This document shows, one piece after another, positions 35,120 through 42,660 of a stretch of DNA of 58,381 nt (position 1 is the stretch's first letter; each line of letters begins with the position of its first letter). The stretch covers positions 1 to 58,381 of the forward strand of contig DSAB01000003.1 in NCBI GenBank assembly GCA_011388275.1. Direction: 5' to 3'. The notes under the pieces are model-generated. The model made no database searches and was not told the origin of the DNA. It worked only from the letters and a program-made list of their open reading frames with translations. Origin of the DNA: a bacterium (GTDB lineage: Bacteria > Zhuqueibacterota > QNDG01 > DSAB01). Made by a program: the position numbers and the translations under genes.

Positions 35120-36073
35120 ATGAACATACGAACCGTCAGATATGAAGAAATCCTTCAGGATTTCTTTTTTCGTTTCAGTTCTCCGTCCGACTTGACGGAT
35201 CTCAAGGCGTCTATTGCGGCCGGCGGGTTCGAGACACCCCTTCAGGTCATAGCATCCGGCAAGCGCTATCGAATTATTGCCGGATTCAGGCGCTATGAGG
35301 CCGCAAGATCTCTGAGTTTGAGTAATATTCCGGTCAGAGTCTGGGAGCCCGATTCACCGGTTGAACTTTTTTACAGAGTGCTGCTCGCGCAGCGGGCACA
35401 GCGTTCCTTTACACTCATTGAAAAGGCGCGTGTGCTGTTGATTTTAGACCGTCTTGGAGAGGCTCGGGGAAAGGCACGAAAACGGTTTCTTTCCATTCTC
35501 GACCTTCCGTTTCAGGAAGAGATTCTGGAATCGATCAGAGCCGCCGCCGGCCTGGAACAGCCGGTTCAGGAATATATCGAAAGGCTGAATCTGTCGCTGA
35601 AAATGGCGCAGCCCTTGCTGGGTTTGGATTCAAGGGATCAAATAACACTCATTCAACTTGCCGATCTTTTGAGAATCCGGGGAGTTGAACTGGCAGAAAT
35701 GGTGGAATCCATTCGGGATATTCTGGGGCGTAAATGCCTCTCCCTGTCACGGCTGCTTGGGACTGAGCCTTTTAAACAGATTATTCATCACCGCGACTGG
35801 ACACCGTCACAGAAACGCCGAAGGATCCATCTCGCTCTGGAAGAGAGACGGAATCCCGGTCTCAGGCAAGTCAATGAAGAGATCAGGCGGCATTGTGATC
35901 AACTCGGCATTCCCTTGTTCGGAAATATAACCTGGGATCAGACTCTCGAAAGACCGGGAGTTGAGCTTCGTATGCGAATCCATTCTTCAGAGGAGGTCGA
36001 TCGCGCCGCCGGATGGCTGTCCGATGAGTCGCTCAGATCGATCTGGAAGCACTTGCTGGATTCGATGTCATGA
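35120..36073 (+). CDS. ParB/Srx-fold protein paired with SPL-like enzyme
   Basis: A 317-residue protein with an N-terminal ParB/sulfiredoxin-like domain (residues 1-110): SIAAGGFETPLQVIASGKRY, then GFRRYEAARSL, the counterpart of the ParB GERRYRAA motif. The middle region (110-210) is helical, with a possible helix-turn-helix near LIQLADLLRIRGVELAEM. No ParA gene is nearby, so a chromosome partition role is unlikely. Its stop overlaps the start of the SPL-like gene (ATGA), which argues for a joint function, perhaps DNA binding or a CTPase/nuclease partner. A consensus TTGACA lies at 35080, but its -10 is poor. Confidence 0.78.
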   Translation: MNIRTVRYEEILQDFFFRFSSPSDLTDLKASIAAGGFETPLQVIASGKRYRIIAGFRRYEAARSLSLSNIPVRVWEPDSPVELFYRVLLAQRAQRSFTLIEKARVLLILDRLGEARGKARKRFLSILDLPFQEEILESIRAAAGLEQPVQEYIERLNLSLKMAQPLLGLDSRDQITLIQLADLLRIRGVELAEMVESIRDILGRKCLSLSRLLGTEPFKQIIHHRDWTPSQKRRRIHLALEERRNPGLRQVNEEIRRHCDQLGIPLFGNITWDQTLERPGVELRMRIHSSEEVDRAAGWLSDESLRSIWKHLLDSMS

Positions 36074-37203
36074 AGCCGCCGTTCAGAACCATTTTGGTCG
36101 ATGAAACGATTCGGCATCATTTTCTGACAAACCGGCTCCTTTCGCATGCCGGCGGCGTTCGTGTGGTATACGCGGATTCTGAATGCCTCGATGAGATCAT
36201 TCAAGAGCAGACATTGTCTTATGGCAAACGAATGCTGCATCTGTCTTCGCCCAGAGGGGAGCTGGTCAAACCCTGCCCGGGAACGCGCAAGCCCTATTTG
36301 TGCTGCCGGTATACGGTCATCAATCAGGTGCGTCAATGTCCCATGGACTGTTCCTATTGCATTCTTCAGGATTATCTGAGCAGTCCCGTGACAACTCTTC
36401 TCATACCCCTGGATCCTGTTTGGGAGGAGGTCGACAGAATGCAGAAACAGGAACCGGAGCGTTTTTTCCGTTTTGGAACCGGAGAGCTGGGCGACAGTCT
36501 GGCTTTGGATCCCTGGACAAGCCTGTCATCGGAATTCATGCAATATTTTGCCGGCCGCCGTAATTGCCTTATTGAATTCAAGACCAAATCGGATCGCATC
36601 GAGAATGCAATCAAGAATCCGGCATCCAATGCGGTGATGTCCTGGTCGTTGAATCCGCCGGGAATCATTCTGGATGAAGAGAAAGGATCCGCGTCACTTG
36701 AGAGGCGGCTGCAGGCCGCAAAGAGGTGTCAGGATGCGGGCCTGCTTCTGGGCTTCCACTTCGATCCCTTGTGCTTTTTTACGGGCTGGGAATCCAAATA
36801 TAAAAAACTGGTTCGTACACTTTTCGATTATGTCCGTCCGGATCGAATCGCGTGGATCAGCCTGGGTTCTTTGAGATATCCTCCGTCTCTTAAAAACGTG
36901 TCTCTCAAACGTTTTCCGCGTACCTCGTTATTTTATCATGAGATGATCCGGGGTCTGGATGGAAAGATGCGGTACCCCAGGCCCATGAGAATTCGACTCT
37001 ACCGAAGTCTGGAACGAATCATCCGCCATCATGCAAAAGATATATTTCTCTATTTTTGTATGGAGCCGCCCTGGGTGTGGAAAGCTGTTCTCGGGGCGGC
37101 ACCGGATGGCAATGCTCATCTGGATTATCTATTCGCGGAAAACCTGTACCGGCGGTTTCCCGAAATCGAAATGGATGAGCCGAAGAGAGAGCGGTATGGT
37201 TGA
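36070..37203 (+). CDS. spore photoproduct lyase-like radical SAM protein
   Basis: A 377-residue radical SAM enzyme of the SPL family. The cluster motif Cys90-x3-Cys94-x2-Cys97 (QCPMDCSYCILQDYL) falls at the same place as in Bacillus SPL (Cys91/95/98), and FKTKSDRIENAI matches the next family block. The residue block around 133-145 (RFGTGELGDSLALD) aligns with the SPL stretch that holds the hydrogen-donor Cys141 of Bacillus SPL, but no cysteine is present here. So this is probably not a classical thymine-dimer (spore photoproduct) lyase. No sporulation gene is in the window. It is translationally coupled to the ParB-like gene. Confidence 0.85.
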   Translation: MKPPFRTILVDETIRHHFLTNRLLSHAGGVRVVYADSECLDEIIQEQTLSYGKRMLHLSSPRGELVKPCPGTRKPYLCCRYTVINQVRQCPMDCSYCILQDYLSSPVTTLLIPLDPVWEEVDRMQKQEPERFFRFGTGELGDSLALDPWTSLSSEFMQYFAGRRNCLIEFKTKSDRIENAIKNPASNAVMSWSLNPPGIILDEEKGSASLERRLQAAKRCQDAGLLLGFHFDPLCFFTGWESKYKKLVRTLFDYVRPDRIAWISLGSLRYPPSLKNVSLKRFPRTSLFYHEMIRGLDGKMRYPRPMRIRLYRSLERIIRHHAKDIFLYFCMEPPWVWKAVLGAAPDGNAHLDYLFAENLYRRFPEIEMDEPKRERYG

Positions 37204-37239
37204 TTGCGTCAACGCTTTCGGTCCGTGTCAACACAATCT

Positions 37240-38322
37240 TTAGATTTCAAATGAGTTCAGTGTGAAACCCTTCGGTACCGGATGTTTTTCCCGGTAAATA
37301 TTCCAGTATCGGGCTCTGGCCTGCTCCATTTTGTCGTACAGAGGATGGTTTCTGTCTTCATGCTGTTCTCCGATAACCCGGCCGTCCTCGCCCACTAGAA
37401 CCAGCCTTTGAGCCCGATTGAGAATTCCCGCGGATCCCACACTGCAGATGGCGACGATCTCTTTCTTTGCGGAACGTTCCACCAGTTCGCCATAGGTCAT
37501 GGCTCTTTCTTCTACGTTGATGTCCATGTCGCGTAGAAGCGCGCAGATGCCCTGAATCGTCACAGATGGAAGGATCAGATTGCTTTCGGGAATCTTGACT
37601 ACCGTGTTGTCCCTCAGGACAAAAAGGCAGCAGGATGTGTCCCATTCACTGATCTGTCTGCTCATGATCGGATCGTATGGCCGGTCGTCCAGAAAAAGGG
37701 CGGAACCCGCTTCCGGGTCGATTGCGCGGGCGGCGTCAACGGCCTTGATGCTGATCAGGTAATTCACGCTGAGTTTCAGGCATCCTGTTCCGTTTACTCC
37801 GACAGCCCGGACCAGGTTGGGCACAGCCACACCGGTGAAGGGTTCACCCAGATACCGGTCATAACGGCATACCACGGCCCGAATCACGGGATTCTGCGGA
37901 AAACTCACACCGATGGAAATATCCTCGTCATACGTAAATGGGCGCAGATAACCCTGGGCTTCCGCACCGGCGGTTTCCGTCAGGAATGATTTGATTTTTT
38001 CGTCCCGAAAGAAATCCATGAAAAGCGTTTCCAGTTTATCAACCGACGGAATCAGGGATTGCTGTTCGCGGCTGAGATTGAATGACATGCTTCGCTGAAA
38101 ACGTTCCAGATTTTTATGCAGATTGAAGAAATTAACTTTGATTCCTTTTTCTGTTTTCATACAGAAAAACCGGATTCCTTCAAAGGCCAGGAACATGCCG
38201 TAATGGGTGGATCGGGACACGGCCGGTACCGAAGATTCCATGTCGAGAATGTCGATTTTTTTATCCTTCAGACAAAACCGCATTTGCCTGGATGCCCATT
38301 TGATTCCTTCGAATCCCGCCAT
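37240..38322 (-). CDS. divergent class IV (branched-chain) aminotransferase-like protein
   Basis: A 360-residue fold-type IV PLP protein. Family landmarks are readable: STHYGMFLAFEGIRFF (residues 38-53), FNLHKNLERFQRSM, YLRPFTYDEDISIGV, and the probable PLP lysine Lys183 in GTGCLKLSVNYLIS, where BCATs have K(A/C)GGNY. The block that reads EGxxxNLFxV in BCATs is here SEWDTSCCLFVLRDN, and ILPSVTIQGI replaces LPGITR. The active site is therefore altered and a different substrate or D-amino-acid or lyase activity is possible. The ATG at 38322 has AGGAGG eight bases upstream. It is transcribed divergently from the glycosylasparaginase, and convergently with the SPL-like gene. Confidence 0.8.
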   Translation of the reverse strand: MAGFEGIKWASRQMRFCLKDKKIDILDMESSVPAVSRSTHYGMFLAFEGIRFFCMKTEKGIKVNFFNLHKNLERFQRSMSFNLSREQQSLIPSVDKLETLFMDFFRDEKIKSFLTETAGAEAQGYLRPFTYDEDISIGVSFPQNPVIRAVVCRYDRYLGEPFTGVAVPNLVRAVGVNGTGCLKLSVNYLISIKAVDAARAIDPEAGSALFLDDRPYDPIMSRQISEWDTSCCLFVLRDNTVVKIPESNLILPSVTIQGICALLRDMDINVEERAMTYGELVERSAKKEIVAICSVGSAGILNRAQRLVLVGEDGRVIGEQHEDRNHPLYDKMEQARARYWNIYREKHPVPKGFTLNSFEI

Positions 38323-38383
38323 TGATTCATCCTCCTGATATTGTGTGGTACTGGCTGAGCGAATTACCGGGTTCATTCAGTGA

Positions 38384-38412
38384 AATATAAGAAAATGTAA
38401 TAATCCCTTCAA
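38384..38412 (-). promoter_or_regulatory. promoter of the aminotransferase-like gene (minus strand)
   Basis: On the minus strand TTGAAG, 17 bases, TATATT. It forms a divergent pair with the promoter at 38444. Confidence 0.6.
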
Positions 38413-38443
38413 GAAAAAAGAGCCTGCTTACACATAATTTATC

Positions 38444-38472
38444 TTGATTTCCAGCCGTGCAACGTTTATATT
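38444..38472 (+). promoter_or_regulatory. promoter of the glycosylasparaginase gene
   Basis: TTGATT at 38444-38449, 17 bases, TATATT at 38467-38472, with a predicted leader of about 50 bases. The two divergent -35 boxes are 31 bases apart, room for a shared regulator. Confidence 0.6.
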
Positions 38473-38527
38473 ATTCAAAAATGTGTTCTCACATAGTCTT
38501 CGCTTCTCCGAATCAGGAGGGACTGTC

Positions 38528-39595
38528 ATGTCGAAATCAATCACACGCAGAGGGTTTCTCGGCCATAGTCTCGGATTGGGGGCAGGAGCCTTCCTGGCCA
38601 ATCCTCTTTTGGCTTTTCAGCCTTCTGCCGGGGAAAAGACACCTCTTATCATCACAAGCCACACCAATGAGACGGGCAAAAGAGCCATGGAAGCAGGATG
38701 GGAAATTCTCACCGCAGGCGGATCCGCGGTGGATGCTGTGGAAAAGGCGGCGAACATCATCGAAGTGGATCCCGAAGACACCAGTGTGGGTTACGGGGGC
38801 CTTCCCAATGAGCACGGTATTGTTCAGCTGGACGCGTCCATCATGGATGGAAAAACGTACAACGCCGGAGCCGTCGCCTGCCTGGAAAAAATCAAAACTC
38901 CCTGTTCCGTGGCCCGTATTGTTATGGAACGGACTGACCATATCTTGCTGGTCGGGGAAGGGGCTTTGACATTCGCCCGGCAATGGGGTTTTAAGGAAGA
39001 GGATCTGATGACGGACAAAGCGAGAAAGAGCTGGCTCAAATGGAAAGAATCTCTTTCCGATATCGATGACTGGGGACCGCCGGATCATTTGAAGGACAAT
39101 CAGAAGATCGCCGCTTTGTTCTCAGACCGCGAAGAAGTAGAACATCATTACGGCACCACCAATGTTCTGGCCGTGGATACAAAGGGCGATGTCGCGGGCA
39201 TCACGACCACCAGCGGGTTGAGTTATAAAATTCCGGGCCGCGTCGGTGATTCACCCATCATCGGGGCCGGACTCTACGTGGACAACGAGGTTGGTGCCGC
39301 CGGGGCGACCGGGCGGGGAGAGGATGTTATGAAATGCTGCGCCAGTTTTTACATGGTGATGAGGATGAAAGAGGGCAGGACGCCGCAGCAGGCCTGTGAA
39401 GACGCTTTAAAATTGATTGTCGAGAAATATAAAAAGGTGAATCCGGAATTTTTCCCCAGCGAGAAGTTCGTCGCGATCAGCGCCAACGGTCAGTACGGAT
39501 GCGCCTCCATGAAAGGAAGGGACCTGCCCGGCATGTCGGTTCGAAATCAATCGGGATACAACATCGCCCGTGGGTCGGTTTTGATGAAAATGTGA
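38528..39595 (+). CDS. Tat-exported N4-(beta-N-acetylglucosaminyl)-L-asparaginase
   Basis: Cleaves the GlcNAc-Asn bond that joins N-glycans to protein, after the peptide has been trimmed. 355 residues; a twin-arginine signal (SITRRGFLGHSLGLGAG, cleavage before about residue 35) exports the folded precursor. It is an N-terminal nucleophile enzyme: autocleavage is predicted before Thr210 in HHYGTTNVLAVD, followed by the conserved GITTTSGLSYKIPGRVGDSP and IIGAGLYVDNEVGAAGATG. The start at 38528 has AGGAGG seven bases upstream; the frame is open back to 38444 but that part overlaps the promoter. A plain isoaspartyl dipeptidase is less likely given VGYGGLPNEHG. It complements the GH20 and GH2 enzymes at 9940-14537. 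Confidence 0.9.
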   Translation: MSKSITRRGFLGHSLGLGAGAFLANPLLAFQPSAGEKTPLIITSHTNETGKRAMEAGWEILTAGGSAVDAVEKAANIIEVDPEDTSVGYGGLPNEHGIVQLDASIMDGKTYNAGAVACLEKIKTPCSVARIVMERTDHILLVGEGALTFARQWGFKEEDLMTDKARKSWLKWKESLSDIDDWGPPDHLKDNQKIAALFSDREEVEHHYGTTNVLAVDTKGDVAGITTTSGLSYKIPGRVGDSPIIGAGLYVDNEVGAAGATGRGEDVMKCCASFYMVMRMKEGRTPQQACEDALKLIVEKYKKVNPEFFPSEKFVAISANGQYGCASMKGRDLPGMSVRNQSGYNIARGSVLMKM

Positions 39596-39711
39596 AAAAT
39601 GACGGCTCAAGTCCGCTTCTTAAATCATCCTTCGTTTTATAGCATGAATAACTCACGAATCTTTGAGTGAAATAGCACCACTTCTTTTTCATGCGGTCTT
39701 TATCCCCGTTT

Positions 39712-39741
39712 GGATTCCCGATAAAAGATTTCGGGAATGAC
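39712..39741. repeat. dispersed palindromic repeat, inverted short copy
   Basis: An 8-bp perfect palindrome ATTCCCGA (39714-39721) and TCGGGAAT (39731-39738), 9-base loop. Read on the minus strand it starts GTCATTCCCG and ends CGGGAATCC, like the neighbouring copy in the opposite direction. Confidence 0.55.
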
Positions 39742-39756
39742 AGCCCCCCCAACTCG

Positions 39757-39830
39757 TCATTCCCGTCCCGCTTACGCGTGGATAAACTCAGGCGAAACCG
39801 CTCTGCGTAGCAGAGCGGTCTTGAATCCAG
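39757..39830. repeat. dispersed palindromic repeat, copy 2
   Basis: Begins TCATTCCCG and ends CTTGAATCCAG, the same two ends as the copy at 24902-24954. It contains a perfect hairpin (39798-39806 with 39810-39818, loop GTA) whose arm GCAGAG also occurs in the first copy. The rest of the 389-base gap 39596-39984 shows nothing else: no promoter of the usual type was found for the next gene. Confidence 0.6.
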
Positions 39831-39984
39831 GTTAAACCGGCCTCCCTGTCGGATTCATGAATAATCCAGAATAAATGAAACACACGCAACCTTTTCCTGT
39901 TTACTCTCGTCTAAACCATTGAACCGATGAATGAGGCCGTGACTTTTCGGCTGTCCATGACCATTCCAAGCGAGGTGCGGTTTT

Positions 39985-42606
39985 ATGAAAGCGAATACAA
40001 TTGCTCTTCAGATTATGCTGATCATTTTGCCGTTGCTGGTCGCTTCGGCGGAAACCCGCGTCTATCATACGCGTAAAGTAAATCCCAAACCGCCGGTCAT
40101 CGACGGCTGTCTTGACGATCCTGCCTGGGATCGGGTGTCCTGGCAAGGCGATTTTATTCAGCGCGAACCGCATGAGAACCAGCCTCCGTCACAGGAGACG
40201 GCGTTTAAAATTCTTTATGACGACAACAATCTCTATGTGGCTGTCAGGGCTTTCGATTCCTGTCCCGACAGCATCGAATGCCGCCTGACCCGGCGCGACA
40301 ACATAGACGGTGATCTGGTGGCCGTGCAGATTGACAGCTACAAGGATCTCCAGACCGCTTTTTCATTCATGGTCAGCGCGGGGGGTGTGAAGATAGACGG
40401 GATTTTTACCAACAACGGCCAGAACGAAGATTACTCATGGGATCCGGTCTGGTATGTCAAGACAACAGTGGATGAGGGGGGATGGAATGCGGAGATGCAG
40501 ATTCCTCTGAGCCAGCTTCGGTTCGCGGCCAGAGACGCTCATGTCTGGGGTCTTCAGGTGGCCCGCTTCCTGTATCGCAAGGAGGAACTTTCCCTCTGGC
40601 AGTTTATTCCCAAAAACGCTTCAGGCTGGGTGCATCATTTCGGAGAGCTGAATGGCATAATGGGTGTTCAGCCTTCCCGTCGTATCGAGCTGCTTCCCTA
40701 TATGGTCGGGCAGCTGGAAACCATGGAGAAGGAGCCCTGGAACCCCTTCGCTCCGGGCCATCTGCAGAAGGGCAGCATGGGACTGGATGGGAAAATCGGC
40801 GTGACCAGTGATCTTACCTTGGATTTTACCATCAATCCCGATTTCGGCCAGGTGGAAGCCGATCCTTCCGTAGTCAATCTCACGGCTTTTGAGACGTTTT
40901 ATCAGGAGAAACGACCGTTTTTTATTGAGGGAGCCAATATTCTGAACTACCGTCTGATGATGGGTGACGGCGACTTCTCTTATGACAATCTGTTCTATTC
41001 AAGGCGTATCGGCCGTGCTCCGCGCTACCGGCCGGACATGGAGGATGGCGAATATCTCAGCATGCCCATGAACACTTCCATTCTGGGAGCCATGAAGCTG
41101 ACCGGCAAGACCCGGGGCGGGTGGTCTGTGGGAATCATGGATGCCGTCACGTCGAGCGAAACGGCTCAACTCGATTATCATGGCAGCCGAAGGGAGCAAA
41201 TCGTGGAGCCGTCAGCCAATTACCTTCTGGGCCGTCTGCAGAAAGACCTTAGGGACGGCGCTACGAAGATCGGAGGTATTTTAACGCATACATACCGTGA
41301 TATCCGATATGACGAGCTTCTTTTCATGAACCGCGATGCGTTGACCGGCGGCATCGATTTTCGGCATGAGTGGAAAGACCGCAACTATTTTCTGTCTTTC
41401 AATTCAGTATTCAGCCATATCCGGGGCGATGAATCGGCCATGCTGCGCGCGCAGCGGTCATCGGCCAGATATTTTCAGCGTCCCGATGCCGACCATGTCT
41501 ACCTTGATTCCTCATTGACATCTTTGACGGGTTTTGGCGGCAGCCTCACGATGGGGAAGAACAGCGGTCATTTGCAGTTCACTGTAGGCAGCACGTGGCG
41601 TTCTCCCGGATTGGAGCTGAACGATATGGGGTATTTGCGACAGGCCGATGTGATCATGCAATTTGCCTGGATCGGATACCGGGAATGGAACCCCTTTTAC
41701 ATATTCCGTTCCATGAATATCAACATCAATCAATGGAGCGGATGGAATTTCGGAAGCGAGAACACATTCAACGGCGGCAATATCAATATCAATTTTCAGT
41801 TCCGTAATTACTGGGGGGCCGGAGCCGGCATTGGAATCAACGGCCGTTCTCTTTCCCCCTCGGCGCTGAGAGGCGGCCCCTCCCTACTGCTGGAGCCTCG
41901 ATGGAACAACTGGGTACATTTTTACAGTGACAGCCGGCGTACGTTCACTTTTCGCCTTGGCGGAAGCAACACCTGGAGCCTGGACGGTTTTTCCCGCTCT
42001 CATTCGGTGCAGCCCTCAATCACGTGGAAACCCAATTCGACTCTTTCACTGAGCGCCAACCCGTTCTTTTCGGTTAACAAGCAGGATTTGCAGTATATCA
42101 AGACGTTGAAAGATCCAGACCGGTATCTGTTCGGCCGAATCGATCAGAAAACGCTCGGCCTTACCCTGAGGCTGAACTGTTTCATCACTCCCGAATTATC
42201 AGTACAGTATTACGGGCAGCCGTTCGTGTCTGCCGGGCATTACGCGAAACTCAGGAAGATCGTAAATCCGCGTGCCGATGTGTATCATGATCGTTACCAT
42301 GTGTATACGCAAGATGAAATCACTTATGATACACAGACCGGAAGTTATCTCATCGATGATAACGGGGACGGAGCGGTCGATTTTTCAGTGAATAATCCGG
42401 ATTTCAACTTCAGGGAATTTCGTTCCAATCTGGTGATTCGGTTGGAATACAGCCCCGGATCCACACTGTTTTTGGTCTGGTCACAGGGGCGTTCCGGGGT
42501 CATCGGAGATGGAAGCTTTTTATGGTATCAGGATATGCGAGACCTTTTTGAGATTCCACCCTACAATGTTTTTCTAATAAAGTTCAACCGGTGGTTCTCA
42601 TTGTGA
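39985..42606 (+). CDS. DUF5916 outer-membrane protein with CBM9-like domain
   Basis: An 873-residue exported protein. A signal peptide (residues 1-22) leads to a CBM9-like beta-sandwich (about 30-220; PPVIDGCLDDPAWDRV, FKILYDDNNLYVAVRAFD) and then the DUF5916 region, opening LLPYMVGQLE and DLTLDFTINPDFGQVEADPS. FYQEKRPFFIEGANIL is a hallmark of this family. The remaining 500 residues are alternating beta strands ending RWFSL with a terminal aromatic, as expected for an outer-membrane barrel. Members are common in peptide- and polymer-feeding Gram-negatives, but the function is unknown. The ATG at 39985 follows GAGGTG. An 8-bp hairpin overlaps the stop codon (42593-42615). Confidence 0.88.
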   Translation: MKANTIALQIMLIILPLLVASAETRVYHTRKVNPKPPVIDGCLDDPAWDRVSWQGDFIQREPHENQPPSQETAFKILYDDNNLYVAVRAFDSCPDSIECRLTRRDNIDGDLVAVQIDSYKDLQTAFSFMVSAGGVKIDGIFTNNGQNEDYSWDPVWYVKTTVDEGGWNAEMQIPLSQLRFAARDAHVWGLQVARFLYRKEELSLWQFIPKNASGWVHHFGELNGIMGVQPSRRIELLPYMVGQLETMEKEPWNPFAPGHLQKGSMGLDGKIGVTSDLTLDFTINPDFGQVEADPSVVNLTAFETFYQEKRPFFIEGANILNYRLMMGDGDFSYDNLFYSRRIGRAPRYRPDMEDGEYLSMPMNTSILGAMKLTGKTRGGWSVGIMDAVTSSETAQLDYHGSRREQIVEPSANYLLGRLQKDLRDGATKIGGILTHTYRDIRYDELLFMNRDALTGGIDFRHEWKDRNYFLSFNSVFSHIRGDESAMLRAQRSSARYFQRPDADHVYLDSSLTSLTGFGGSLTMGKNSGHLQFTVGSTWRSPGLELNDMGYLRQADVIMQFAWIGYREWNPFYIFRSMNININQWSGWNFGSENTFNGGNININFQFRNYWGAGAGIGINGRSLSPSALRGGPSLLLEPRWNNWVHFYSDSRRTFTFRLGGSNTWSLDGFSRSHSVQPSITWKPNSTLSLSANPFFSVNKQDLQYIKTLKDPDRYLFGRIDQKTLGLTLRLNCFITPELSVQYYGQPFVSAGHYAKLRKIVNPRADVYHDRYHVYTQDEITYDTQTGSYLIDDNGDGAVDFSVNNPDFNFREFRSNLVIRLEYSPGSTLFLVWSQGRSGVIGDGSFLWYQDMRDLFEIPPYNVFLIKFNRWFSL

Positions 42607-42660
42607 TTGAGAACCTGAAAAGGAAGGATGGCATTTTTAAACGTTTCCTGCTTATTCACT

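Noticed and set aside
35120-36073. Chromosome partition ParB
   Set aside because: No ParA gene or parS-like site is nearby, and the gene is coupled to a radical SAM enzyme; only the fold is kept in the call.
42593-42615. 8-bp hairpin over the stop codon of the DUF5916 gene as a terminator
   Set aside because: No T-run follows directly on either strand; the pairing starts inside the coding sequence. Only noted.
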